Below, piece after piece: positions 1 through 5,437 of a stretch of 6,824 bases of DNA. The translations under genes and the position numbers were made by a program. The DNA comes from Anaerolineales bacterium. Its GTDB lineage: Bacteria > Chloroflexota > Anaerolineae > Anaerolineales > JABWBV01. The stretch is from assembly GCA_027019845.1 (NCBI GenBank), contig JALUWE010000511.1, forward strand, positions 1 through 6,824, read 5' to 3'. The notes beneath the pieces are model-generated. The model had not been told where the DNA came from and searched no databases. It saw only the letters and a program-made list of their open reading frames with translations. Position 1 is the first letter of the stretch; each line of letters opens with the position of its first letter.

Positions 1-711
1 AAAGCAAAATTCGTCTCTGTGGTCTCGCACGAACTGCGCCTGCCCATGACCTCGATCAAAGGATACACGGACCTGCTCTTACAGGGCATGGTGGGCCCAA
101 TCAACGAACAGCAAACCCAATTTCTCGAAGTGATCCGCAACAATGTCGAACGGATGCAGGCGCTGGTCTCGAACCTTTCCGACATCTCCCGCCTGGAAAC
201 CGGCCGGCTGCGCCTCAACCGTGGCGCTTTCCAACTGAGCGAAAGCGTAGCGCAGGTGATGAGCAGCCTGGGCGAAAAGATAACAGCCAAGAAACAAACA
301 TACGAGTTGAACATCCCCGACAATCTACCGGATTGCTACGCCGACGCCAAACGGGCCGCGCAGGTGCTCTCCAACCTGATTAGCAACGCCTGGAAATACA
401 CCCCGGAGGGCGGGCATATTTCGATCTCCGCGCAGGCGCGCGATGAGCATGTGTATGTGGAAGTTGCGGACACCGGCATCGGCATCCTGCCGGCGGACCA
501 GACAAAAATCTTCACCCCATTCTTCCGCTCCGAAGAAGACGCTGTGCGGCAGCAGCCCGGTTGGGGCTTGGGGCTACACCTCGCCAAACGACTCGTCGAT
601 GTAATGGGAGGCTCGATGGGCTTCCACAGCAAGCCAGGGGCGGGCAGCACATTCTGGTTTACACTACCCATCTCAAAAACCACGCCGGAAAACAAAACCG
701 CTAATCGTTGA
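1..711 (+). CDS. Sensor histidine kinase, C-terminal part (5' end outside the window)
   Basis: The frame is open from base 1, so this is the C-terminal 236 residues of a longer protein. Visible parts in order: the H-box of the dimerisation/phosphoacceptor domain (FVSVVSHELRLPMTSIKGY, phosphorylated His at codon 10, bases 28-30); a helical region to about residue 66; then an HATPase_c domain. The latter has an N-box (SNLISNAWKYTP, about residues 124-135), G1 box (DTGIG, about 157), F-box (FTPFF), G2 box (GWGLGLHLAK, about 188) and a final GAGSTFWFTLP. All core ATP-binding and phosphotransfer motifs are present, so the kinase core looks active. The H-box has Leu where Thr is common (HELRLP). 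Any sensing domain lies upstream. No response regulator follows; the next gene is infC with its own promoter overlapping this stop codon. The partner and the signal cannot be inferred here. Confidence 0.95.
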   Translation, partial: KAKFVSVVSHELRLPMTSIKGYTDLLLQGMVGPINEQQTQFLEVIRNNVERMQALVSNLSDISRLETGRLRLNRGAFQLSESVAQVMSSLGEKITAKKQTYELNIPDNLPDCYADAKRAAQVLSNLISNAWKYTPEGGHISISAQARDEHVYVEVADTGIGILPADQTKIFTPFFRSEEDAVRQQPGWGLGLHLAKRLVDVMGGSMGFHSKPGAGSTFWFTLPISKTTPENKTANR

Positions 712-737
712 CGATTTGTTAGCATCTATGGTATCAT
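708..737 (+). promoter_or_regulatory. Sigma70-type promoter of the infC-rpmI-rplT operon
   Basis: A TTGACG -35 (708-713) and TATCAT -10 (732-737) are separated by 18 bp, each one base off consensus. TG at 729-730 sits one base before the -10, giving an extended -10 motif. The -35 overlaps the TGA stop of the upstream kinase (709-711). Transcription would start near 744, leaving a leader of about 80 nt before infC. That leader contains a direct repeat TTCCGGCC at 746-753 and 770-777 whose GGCC cores could pair. This is inferred from sequence match and position only. Confidence 0.7.
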
Positions 738-826
738 CCATCCCGTTCCGGCCTGGATATTCTTGAAATTTCCGGCCAGATTTTCGGTTTTATTGGAGCG
801 TTCATCGACAAGGAGTAAGTCACCTA

Positions 827-1378
827 TTGAATAGGAGAAGACGAAGAACATATAGCCCTTCATCCGAATATCGGATCAATAATCGAATCCGGGCAAAAGA
901 AGTACGCCTGATCGATCACAACGGCATCAACGTCGGTGTTGTGCCCATCGAAGAGGCGAGAAAAATCGCCAGAGACGCCGATCTCGATCTGGTTGAGGTA
1001 GCTCCCAACGCGAACCCGCCGGTTTGCCGGGTGATGGATTTCAGCAAATTCATCTACGAAAAGAAGAAAAAAGAGCGCGAGGCGCGCAAATCCCAAACAA
1101 AAATCGAGATCAAAGAAATCCGTCTGCGCCCTAAAACGACCGCCCACCACCGTTCTTTCAAAGTGCGGGACGCGCGCAGGTGGCTCAACGAAGGCAAGAA
1201 GGTGAAGGTGCGTATCCGCTTCCGGGGTCGTGAAATTCATTACCCGGAAATCGCGCTGGAAGATTTGAAAGAGATTGCCGAAGAATTGTCCGACGTTGCC
1301 GTCATCGAACAGCCCCCTTCTATGGAAGGGCGCACAATGCTCATGGTGTTGGCCCCCGACAAGGTCAAGAAAAAATAA
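827..1378 (+). CDS. infC: Translation initiation factor IF-3
   Basis: IF-3 binds the 30S subunit, keeps it apart from 50S and checks start codon/initiator tRNA pairing. The 183-residue product is full length for the family. It has a short basic N-terminal tail (MNRRRRR), an IF3 N-domain from about residue 14 (EYRINNRIRAKEVRLID, then VCRVMDFSKFIYEKKKKERE), a basic linker, and a C-domain from about residue 92 (KEIRLRPKTTAHH, GKKVKVRIRFRGREI, ending PSMEGRTMLMVLAP). The start is TTG at 827: no ATG or GTG lies in frame nearby, AAGGAG (810-815) sits 11 nt upstream, and the N-domain begins only about 14 codons in. An ATT overlaps at 826-828 but is out of frame. E. coli infC starts with AUU, a basis for IF-3 autoregulation; a rare start here recalls that, but control by it is inference. 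First gene of the infC-rpmI-rplT operon. Confidence 0.98.
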   Translation: MNRRRRRTYSPSSEYRINNRIRAKEVRLIDHNGINVGVVPIEEARKIARDADLDLVEVAPNANPPVCRVMDFSKFIYEKKKKEREARKSQTKIEIKEIRLRPKTTAHHRSFKVRDARRWLNEGKKVKVRIRFRGREIHYPEIALEDLKEIAEELSDVAVIEQPPSMEGRTMLMVLAPDKVKKK

Positions 1379-1419
1379 CCGGCCTGGGGCGGGCAACAAT
1401 CGAAAAATCAGCACAACAG

Positions 1420-1446
1420 CCGCGGATGCAGGCTTCCGCGGGTTTT
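1420..1446 (+). promoter_or_regulatory. Hairpin with T-tract before rpmI: possible attenuator
   Basis: A perfect 7-bp stem, CCGCGGA (1420-1426) with TCCGCGG (1435-1441), encloses an 8-nt loop. It is followed by G and TTTT (1443-1446), then GTGTGT. It ends 7 nt before the rpmI Shine-Dalgarno sequence (AAAGGAG, 1453-1459). It resembles a weak intrinsic terminator or a translational control hairpin. In E. coli, L20 represses rpmI-rplT by binding RNA just ahead of rpmI, so the position is suggestive. There is no direct evidence that this hairpin is the L20 target. Confidence 0.5.
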
Positions 1447-1466
1447 GTGTGTAAAGGAGTGTTACT

Positions 1467-1745
1467 GTGCCACGCAAACCAAGAAAAGGCAAATTCAAAC
1501 TCAAAACTCACAAAGCCACGGCCAAACGCTTCCGGTTGACCGGCTCTGGCAAGCTGGTGCGCACCAAGATCGGTAAAAGCCACCTGCGCCGCAAGAAATC
1601 TGCGCGCGCCAAGGCCTTGTATGCCGAAATGGTGCCGGTGCAGGGCAAAGGGATCATCAAACGCGTCCATCGCCTGGCCCCTTACCTGCGCAAATACAAA
1701 GCCAACCCGAACGCCCGCAGCGGGCAGGCCAAAAAAGGCAAATAA
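1467..1745 (+). CDS. rpmI: Large ribosomal subunit protein bL35, extended form
   Basis: The product is a small basic 50S protein. The L35 core is recognisable as KLKTHKATAKRFRLTGSGK followed by KSHLRRKKSARAK and a hydrophobic-basic tail. At 92 residues it is longer than the usual 64-66: there are about 8 extra Lys/Arg-rich residues at the N-terminus and about 20 at the C-terminus (LRKYKANPNARSGQAKKGK). The start is GTG at 1467, supported by AAAGGAG at 1453-1459 with a 7-nt spacer. No ATG is available before the conserved core. It lies 88 nt after infC and 95 nt before rplT, in the standard gene order. The tail is low complexity, Lys/Gly/Ala rich, as expected for an rRNA-binding extension. Identity is sure; the role of the extension is unknown. 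Confidence 0.95.
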   Translation: MPRKPRKGKFKLKTHKATAKRFRLTGSGKLVRTKIGKSHLRRKKSARAKALYAEMVPVQGKGIIKRVHRLAPYLRKYKANPNARSGQAKKGK

Positions 1746-1756
1746 ATTCCGTTCTC

Positions 1757-1811
1757 GGGGCACTGTCCCCATTGTTGCGGCCGTTGGGTGTTCAACAGGC
1801 AGGATGCTGCC
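1757..1811 (+). promoter_or_regulatory. Three small hairpins in the rpmI-rplT gap
   Basis: Three consecutive stems are visible in the 95-nt spacer: GGGG (1757-1760) with CCCC (1767-1770), loop CACTGT; GTTG (1783-1786) with CAAC (1793-1796), 6-nt loop; and GGCAG (1798-1802) with CTGCC (1807-1811), loop GATG. None is followed by a T-run, so they are not terminators. They lie ahead of the rplT Shine-Dalgarno sequence (1829-1834). A structured leader for translational control or mRNA processing is possible. Each stem is short, so chance is a real alternative. Confidence 0.3.
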
Positions 1812-1840
1812 GGCGCCCAGGGGTTCGCAGGAGGTCGAAA

Positions 1841-2191
1841 ATGGCTCGAGTAAAAACAGGCGTCGTTCGCCGTCGCCGTCACAAAAAAATCCTCAAGCTC
1901 ACCAAAGGCCAACGCGGCACCCGTTCCAAGCTCTTTCGCCGCGCGAACGAGGCCATGCTGCACAGCCTTTGGTACGCATATCGTGACCGCCGCGTGCGCA
2001 AACGCGACCTGCGCCGTTTGTGGATCAGCCGCATCAACGCGGCCGCCCGGCAAAACGGCACCACCTACAGCCGCCTGATCCACGCCATGAAAAAAGCCAA
2101 CATCACCATCAACCGTAAGATGCTGGCCGATCTGGCTGTGCGCGATCCCGAAGCCTTCGCCGCGGTAGTTGCCAGAGCGCAGGCCGGATAG
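1841..2191 (+). CDS. rplT: Large ribosomal subunit protein bL20
   Basis: bL20 is an early 23S rRNA-binding assembly protein of the 50S subunit and, in several bacteria, the autogenous repressor of this operon. The 116-residue product has the family's very basic extended N-terminus (MARVKTGVVRRRRHKKILKLTKG, RGTRSKLFRRANEA), followed by the globular part (YAYRDRRVRKRDLRRLWISRINAAAR, then YSRLIHAMKKANITINRKMLADLA, DPEAFAAVV). Length is normal for the family (about 115-120). The ATG at 1841 is chosen because AGGAGG (1829-1834) sits 6 nt upstream and the MARVK start is typical. The frame stays open for 23 codons further upstream, but that extension has no matching features. It is the last gene of the operon, followed within 30 nt by a terminator. 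Confidence 0.98.
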   Translation: MARVKTGVVRRRRHKKILKLTKGQRGTRSKLFRRANEAMLHSLWYAYRDRRVRKRDLRRLWISRINAAARQNGTTYSRLIHAMKKANITINRKMLADLAVRDPEAFAAVVARAQAG

Positions 2192-2218
2192 CGCTCCACA
2201 CAGCCACAACACAGCTAT

Positions 2219-2248
2219 CAGGCAGGCCCGCGCGGCTTGCCTGTTTTT
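2219..2248 (+). terminator. Intrinsic terminator of the infC-rpmI-rplT operon
   Basis: The stem CAGGCAGGCC (2219-2228) pairs with GGCTTGCCTG (2234-2243). It has 10 pairs including one G-T wobble, a CGCGC loop, and is followed by TTTTT (2244-2248). It begins 27 nt after the rplT stop. Stem strength, T-run and position all fit a rho-independent terminator. Confidence 0.93.
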
Positions 2249-2278
2249 GTGTTGGGGGGCAGGTCGAAGACCAACCCC

Positions 2279-2343
2279 CATCCTTCGACTACGAGCGGCC
2301 AGAGTTCACACGAACTCTCCCCGCCCTCCGCTCAGGAGGCAAT
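2279..2343 (+). repeat. Dispersed hairpin repeat, copy 1
   Basis: The element begins CATCCTTCGACTAC and ends with GCTCAGGAGGCAAT, the same borders as the copy at 2412-2461. Its centre is a hairpin: AGAGTTC (2301-2307) with GAACTCT (2312-2318) around ACAC, extended by GCGG (2295-2298) with CCGC (2321-2324). It looks like a non-coding dispersed repeat (REP/MITE-like). No ORF or transposase is linked to it. Confidence 0.6.
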
Positions 2344-2411
2344 CCCCACTCCCTATCCCCACTCCCTATCCCCACTCCCTATCCCTATCCCCACTCCCTA
2401 TCCCTATCCCC
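2342..2411 (+). repeat. Tandem array of ATCCCCACTCCCT and ATCCCT units
   Basis: Units run 13, 13, 13, 6, 13, 6 and then a partial unit: ATCCCCACTCCCT at 2342, 2355, 2368 and 2387; ATCCCT at 2381 and 2400; ATCCCC from 2406. The 13-mer equals a heptamer plus a hexamer, so the array probably grew by slippage of 6- and 7-nt units. It fills the space between the two hairpin repeats. The G-free strand is the coding-sense strand of the macro-domain gene downstream. Confidence 0.9.
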
Positions 2412-2461
2412 CATCCTTCGACTACAAGCGAACTTTGTTCGCCTTTCGCTCAGGATGCAAT
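2412..2461 (+). repeat. Dispersed hairpin repeat, copy 2
   Basis: Outer arms CATCCT (2412-2417) and AGGATG (2452-2457) are inverted. The inner hairpin is GCGAAC (2428-2433) with GTTCGC (2437-2442) around TTT. The borders CATCCTTCGACTAC and CGCTCAGG-TGCAAT match copy 1, but the inner arms differ in sequence while keeping a stem. Confidence 0.65.
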
Positions 2462-2493
2462 ACCCAATTACCCAATTACCCAATTACCCAATT
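2462..2493 (+). repeat. Four tandem copies of ACCCAATT
   Basis: The perfect 8-bp unit ACCCAATT occurs at 2462, 2470, 2478 and 2486, followed by a run of seven C (2494-2500) and then the start region of the macro-domain gene (ATG 2514). No Shine-Dalgarno sequence or convincing promoter is visible between the array and the ATG. Confidence 0.93.
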
Positions 2494-2513
2494 CCCCCCC
2501 AACTCAAACTCCC

Positions 2514-3086
2514 ATGTCCCTCTCCCACACCTTCCCCTCCGGGCAACGGCTCGAAGTCGTCCAGGGTGACATCACCCGCGAACAGGTGGATGCCATCGTC
2601 AACGCGGCCAACGAACAGTTGAGACACGGGGGCGGGGTGGCTGCGGTGATCGCCCGCCGCGGCGGAAAAATCATCGACCAGGAAAGCCGCGCCTGGGTGC
2701 AAAAACACGGCCCCGTCTCCCACGCCCAACCCGCCTACACCTCCGCGGGCAAGCTGCCCTGCCGCTATGTGATCCACGCGGTCGGGCCGGTATGGGGGTC
2801 GGGCGATGAAGACGCCAAACTGGCCGCGGCCATCGAAGGCTCGCTGCGCCTGGCGGAAAAGCTCGGTCTGGCCTCCCTCGCGTTCCCGGCCATCTCCACC
2901 GGCATCTTCGGTTTTCCCAAAAAACGCGCTGCCCGCATCTTCTACCGCACCATTCGGAATTACTTCGCCCAAAACCCCCGCAGCCGCCTGCAACAGGTGC
3001 GCATCACCCTCTTCGACCAGCCCACCCTGGACGCCTTTGTTGAAGTCTTCCCTTCGGCCTGGGACACACCCCCCTCAACCCCCTGA
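2514..3086 (+). CDS. Macro-domain protein, probable ADP-ribose/O-acetyl-ADP-ribose hydrolase
   Basis: This is a 190-residue single-domain protein of the macro (Af1521/YmdB-like) family. These proteins bind ADP-ribose and often remove it from proteins or nucleic acids, or deacetylate O-acetyl-ADP-ribose. Visible motifs: VVQGDIT (15-21), IVNAANEQL (28-36), the Gly-rich substrate loop HGGGVAAVIARRGG (38-51), YVIHAVGPVW (85-94) and the phosphate-binding loop FPAISTGIFGFP (124-135). The Asn-Ala-Ala-Asn and GGGV elements expected of catalytic members are intact. The frame continues upstream to 2169, but that stretch crosses the rplT terminator and tandem repeats, so ATG 2514, just before the domain, is chosen. 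No Shine-Dalgarno sequence precedes it; the upstream region is almost pure C/A/T. The gene probably stands alone, 6 bp from the convergent oxidoreductase gene. The cellular substrate is unknown; a toxin partner such as DarT is not visible. Confidence 0.9.
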   Translation: MSLSHTFPSGQRLEVVQGDITREQVDAIVNAANEQLRHGGGVAAVIARRGGKIIDQESRAWVQKHGPVSHAQPAYTSAGKLPCRYVIHAVGPVWGSGDEDAKLAAAIEGSLRLAEKLGLASLAFPAISTGIFGFPKKRAARIFYRTIRNYFAQNPRSRLQQVRITLFDQPTLDAFVEVFPSAWDTPPSTP

Positions 3087-3092
3087 ACACGG

Positions 3093-4478
3093 TCAACGCC
3101 CGTTGGCTGACGGACGCCCCCGAAACGCCAACGCCGAGAATAACCCTTGCCGCAGGGCCGGCACCAGCACACCGGGCTTCATCAGCTCGGACGGCGGCTT
3201 GAGCAAGTGAACCACTTCGATGAAGGCCTGTGCCGCGGTCAGGCTCTCCCCTGCCGCCTTCGCCACCTGGTCTGTGTACCAGTGGCCGATGCGTACTCCC
3301 AAGCCGGGCCGCTCGCCTTCGGTTTGCTCCCAGCGAAAATCCTCGCCGGTTGCCAGTTGCCAGGGCACTTTGTACAGCCGCGCCAGCCGTTTGTGAAAAC
3401 GCAGCCCAAAATCATCGGGAATGCCCGTTCCGTTCAACCCGGCCAGGCTGTTCCCCAGCTCCACCGCGCTCATCGCCGCGATGGTCATCCCCTGTCCGTA
3501 GATGGGATTGAACGCGCACACCGCATCCCCAATGGCCGCCAACCCGGCGGGAAAACGCGGCATCTGCTCGAAGTGCTTCCACTCGTTGAAGGCCTTGCGA
3601 TAGCCGTACACTCGCGAAAGCGGCTCCCAACTCCGGATGGTTTCGTACACCACAGGCGAGGACAACTGCCGGGTGAATTCCAAAAAACCGTCCGCATCCG
3701 TGGGCGGCACCACCCCGGCCATACCGCCCAGCGTCACCACCCAGCGTCCCCCCTCCACCGGCATCACTGCCGCCCCCCTGGGATTGTCCGGCGGCGAAAC
3801 ATTGACCACTATCCCCTTCCAGCCGTTTTCGATCCCCTGAGGCGCGCGGTACCAGCGGGTTGCGTAAGCCAGGTGCGAGTTCACGATGGTAGACCGCACC
3901 GCGGGATAGCCGTATCCACCCAGCCACGCCGGAAGGTTGGTATTGCGCCCGCTGGCATCCACCACCAGGTCGGCCGCCACCGTCTCCCCGGCAGAGGCAC
4001 GGTTTGCCGCGCGCAACAACACACCACGCACGCGCCTTTTCGCGCCGTCCAAAACCAATTGCTCCACCGCAGCCCTGCCGCGCAGCGACACGCCCGGAAT
4101 TTCCCTCACCCGCCGCCGGATGTACCATTCCACCAACACCCGGCTGGCTGCCAGCACGTGCAACCCCAGCGCGCCGTTGCGCATCTGCCCAAAAGGCGTG
4201 ATGAACAAAAACTCCCGCCCGATGTCGATCTGCACCGCGCCGGCCTGCCGCAAATCCTCCGAAAAACCGGGGAACAAGCCGTCCAAAATCTGCTGGCCGC
4301 GAATCAACAAGATGTGTAAATGGTGCGATTGCGGCACCCCTTTGCGAAACACCGGCGACTCCGGCAACTCATCGCGTTCCAGGAGCGTAACACGCTCGAA
4401 ATGCTCGCTGAGCGTGCGCGCGGCCAACAGCCCGGCCACACCGCCGCCAATCACCACTGCATGTCCAAATCGTTTCAT
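3093..4478 (-). CDS. FAD-dependent oxidoreductase/monooxygenase-like protein
   Basis: The 461-residue product has the p-hydroxybenzoate-hydroxylase-type FAD fold: a Rossmann dinucleotide motif VVIGGGVAGLLAARTL (8-23) with acidic E34 at the end of the second strand; a GVPQSHHLHILL segment (47-58) typical of a bacterial FAD-monooxygenase/halogenase-like subgroup; DLVVDASGR (170-178); and the second FAD motif AAIGDAVCAFNPIYGQGM (around G317-D318). Such enzymes hydroxylate, epoxidise or reduce hydrophobic or aromatic substrates; the substrate here cannot be read. No signal peptide or clear membrane anchor is seen. ATG 4478 is chosen because GGAG (4488-4485) lies 6 nt upstream on this strand. An upstream ATG at 4490 overlaps that site, and the open frame to 4649 only encodes repeat-derived peptide. 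It is monocistronic as far as seen, with its own promoter. Confidence 0.88.
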   Translation of the reverse strand: MKRFGHAVVIGGGVAGLLAARTLSEHFERVTLLERDELPESPVFRKGVPQSHHLHILLIRGQQILDGLFPGFSEDLRQAGAVQIDIGREFLFITPFGQMRNGALGLHVLAASRVLVEWYIRRRVREIPGVSLRGRAAVEQLVLDGAKRRVRGVLLRAANRASAGETVAADLVVDASGRNTNLPAWLGGYGYPAVRSTIVNSHLAYATRWYRAPQGIENGWKGIVVNVSPPDNPRGAAVMPVEGGRWVVTLGGMAGVVPPTDADGFLEFTRQLSSPVVYETIRSWEPLSRVYGYRKAFNEWKHFEQMPRFPAGLAAIGDAVCAFNPIYGQGMTIAAMSAVELGNSLAGLNGTGIPDDFGLRFHKRLARLYKVPWQLATGEDFRWEQTEGERPGLGVRIGHWYTDQVAKAAGESLTAAQAFIEVVHLLKPPSELMKPGVLVPALRQGLFSALAFRGRPSANGR

Positions 4479-4539
4479 ACCTGTCTCCATCTGTCGCGTA
4501 TGCCCGAAGGCGAAACCCTCCAGACACAAACAGCTTTGC

Positions 4540-4568
4540 ATTATACTTACCCTCCTGGCAAAACACAA
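4540..4568 (-). promoter_or_regulatory. Promoter of the FAD oxidoreductase gene; -10 possibly bidirectional
   Basis: On the minus strand a perfect TATAAT (4545-4540) is preceded, 17 bp away, by TTGTGT (4568-4563), a weak -35. Start would be near 4533, giving a leader of about 55 nt. On the plus strand the same bases give TATACT (4542-4547), a 5/6 -10 match facing the methyltransferase gene, but with no good -35. Overlapping opposed -10 boxes can drive divergent transcription in bacteria; here this is inference. Confidence 0.6.
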
Positions 4569-4591
4569 GCATTTCTCCCACCGCCCTGCCC

Positions 4592-4665
4592 ACTGAACAC
4601 TGAATACTGAACACTGAATACTGAATACTGAACACTGAATACTGAACACTGAATACTGAACACTG
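4592..4665 (+). repeat. Heptanucleotide array ACTGAAY, 10 full copies plus ACTG
   Basis: Units ACTGAAC and ACTGAAT alternate from 4592 with one phase slip (order C,T,C,T,T,C,T,C,T,C), then ACTG and CCCC before the ATG at 4670. It resembles the heptameric short tandemly repeated repetitive (STRR) sequences described in filamentous cyanobacteria, though the unit differs. On the minus strand it lies about 24 bp beyond the -35 of the oxidoreductase gene. Confidence 0.97.
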
Positions 4666-4669
4666 CCCC

Positions 4670-5437
4670 ATGCTCACCTCTCCCCGCAACCCGCTCATCC
4701 AGCACATTCGCAGGCTGCAAAGCCGCGCCCGCGCCCGTCGCGAGGCGGGCGAATTCGTCATCGAGGGGATACGGCTGATCGAAGAAGCCCTGCAAGCCGG
4801 GGTGCGCCCCCGGACGCTGATCCACACCCCTGACGTGGGCGCGCGTGGGGAAACCCTTCTGGCCGGGTTGCGTGCCCTGGGCGTCGATCCCCTCCCCGTC
4901 AGCCCCTCCGTCATGCAAGCCGCCAGCGACACCCCAACCCCGCAGGGCGTCCTGGCCGTGCTCCCCATCCGGCCCCTCCCGCTCCCCCCGGCCCCCGGCC
5001 TGGTGCTGGTCCTCGATCAGGTGCGCGACCCCGGCAACCTGGGCGCCATCCTGCGCACCGCCGCGGCCGCGGGCGTGGAGGCGGCCCTGCTCGCCCCGCA
5101 CACCGCCGACCCCTACGCGCCCAAAGTGGTGCGCGCCGGCATGGGCGCGCACTTCCGTATCCCCATCCACCCCCTCCCCTGGGACGACATCCGGCAATAC
5201 ACCCGCGGCCTGCACCCCTTCCTGGCCGATGCCCGCGCACAATTGGACTACACAGCCGCCCGTTACGACCGCCCGCTGGCGCTGATCATCGGCAGCGAAG
5301 CCACCGGCCCCTCCGCAGAAGCCAACGCGCTGTCCCCCACCCGCGTACGCATCCCCATGCCCGGCGGCACGGAATCCCTCAACGTAGCCGTAGCCGCCGG
5401 GATTTTGCTGTTTGAAATTTTGCGCCAGCGGAAATGA
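4670..5437 (+). CDS. SpoU/TrmH-family RNA 2'-O-methyltransferase
   Basis: The 255-residue product is a SPOUT-class methyltransferase predicted to move a methyl group from S-adenosylmethionine to a ribose 2'-hydroxyl in rRNA or tRNA. The N-terminal substrate-binding part (SPRNPLIQHIRRLQSRARARR, FVIEGIRLIEEALQAG) is like that of RlmB/TsnR-type enzymes. The C-terminal knotted domain carries motif 1 (LDQVRDPGNLGAILRTA, about 115-131, with N123 and R129), motif 2 (LALIIGSEATGPS, 203-215) and motif 3 (VRIPMPGGTESLNVAVAAG, 226-244, with the knot's Pro-Gly and S236/N238). All catalytic and cofactor elements look intact. Which RNA position it modifies cannot be told. The ATG at 4670 directly follows a heptamer array and CCCC and has no Shine-Dalgarno sequence. 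It fits the expected N-terminus, and no better start exists before the EGIRLIEEAL segment. High GC third positions match the neighbours. Confidence 0.95.
   Translation: MLTSPRNPLIQHIRRLQSRARARREAGEFVIEGIRLIEEALQAGVRPRTLIHTPDVGARGETLLAGLRALGVDPLPVSPSVMQAASDTPTPQGVLAVLPIRPLPLPPAPGLVLVLDQVRDPGNLGAILRTAAAAGVEAALLAPHTADPYAPKVVRAGMGAHFRIPIHPLPWDDIRQYTRGLHPFLADARAQLDYTAARYDRPLALIIGSEATGPSAEANALSPTRVRIPMPGGTESLNVAVAAGILLFEILRQRK

Noticed and set aside
860..1504. 214-codon minus-strand ORF opposite infC
   Set aside because: Antisense shadow of a well-conserved IF-3 gene; no domain and no ribosome binding site logic.
1772..1840. Alternative upstream ATG for rplT
   Set aside because: The extra 23 residues match no L20 feature, and AGGAGG lies 6 nt before ATG 1841.
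2342..2493. CRISPR array suspicion for the tandem repeats
   Set aside because: Units are 6-13 nt, contiguous and without spacers; no cas genes are present.
2169..2513. Upstream extension of the macro-domain reading frame
   Set aside because: It crosses the rplT 3' end, the strong terminator and the tandem arrays; the peptide is low-complexity Pro/Ser/Tyr repeat. The domain begins only after ATG 2514.
3147..4319. 390-codon plus-strand ORF opposite the oxidoreductase
   Set aside because: Antisense shadow of a GC-rich gene; rich in His, Arg, Pro and Gln, with no recognisable domain, whereas the minus-strand frame has clear FAD motifs.
4479..4649. N-terminal extension of the FAD oxidoreductase (peptide with FSIQCSV repeats)
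   Set aside because: It is the translation of the heptamer array and lies upstream of the promoter; ATG 4478 has a proper Shine-Dalgarno site and directly precedes the Rossmann motif.
4547..5242. 231-codon minus-strand ORF opposite the RNA methyltransferase
   Set aside because: Antisense shadow with Gly/Ala/Arg-rich composition, ending in the translated heptamer array.
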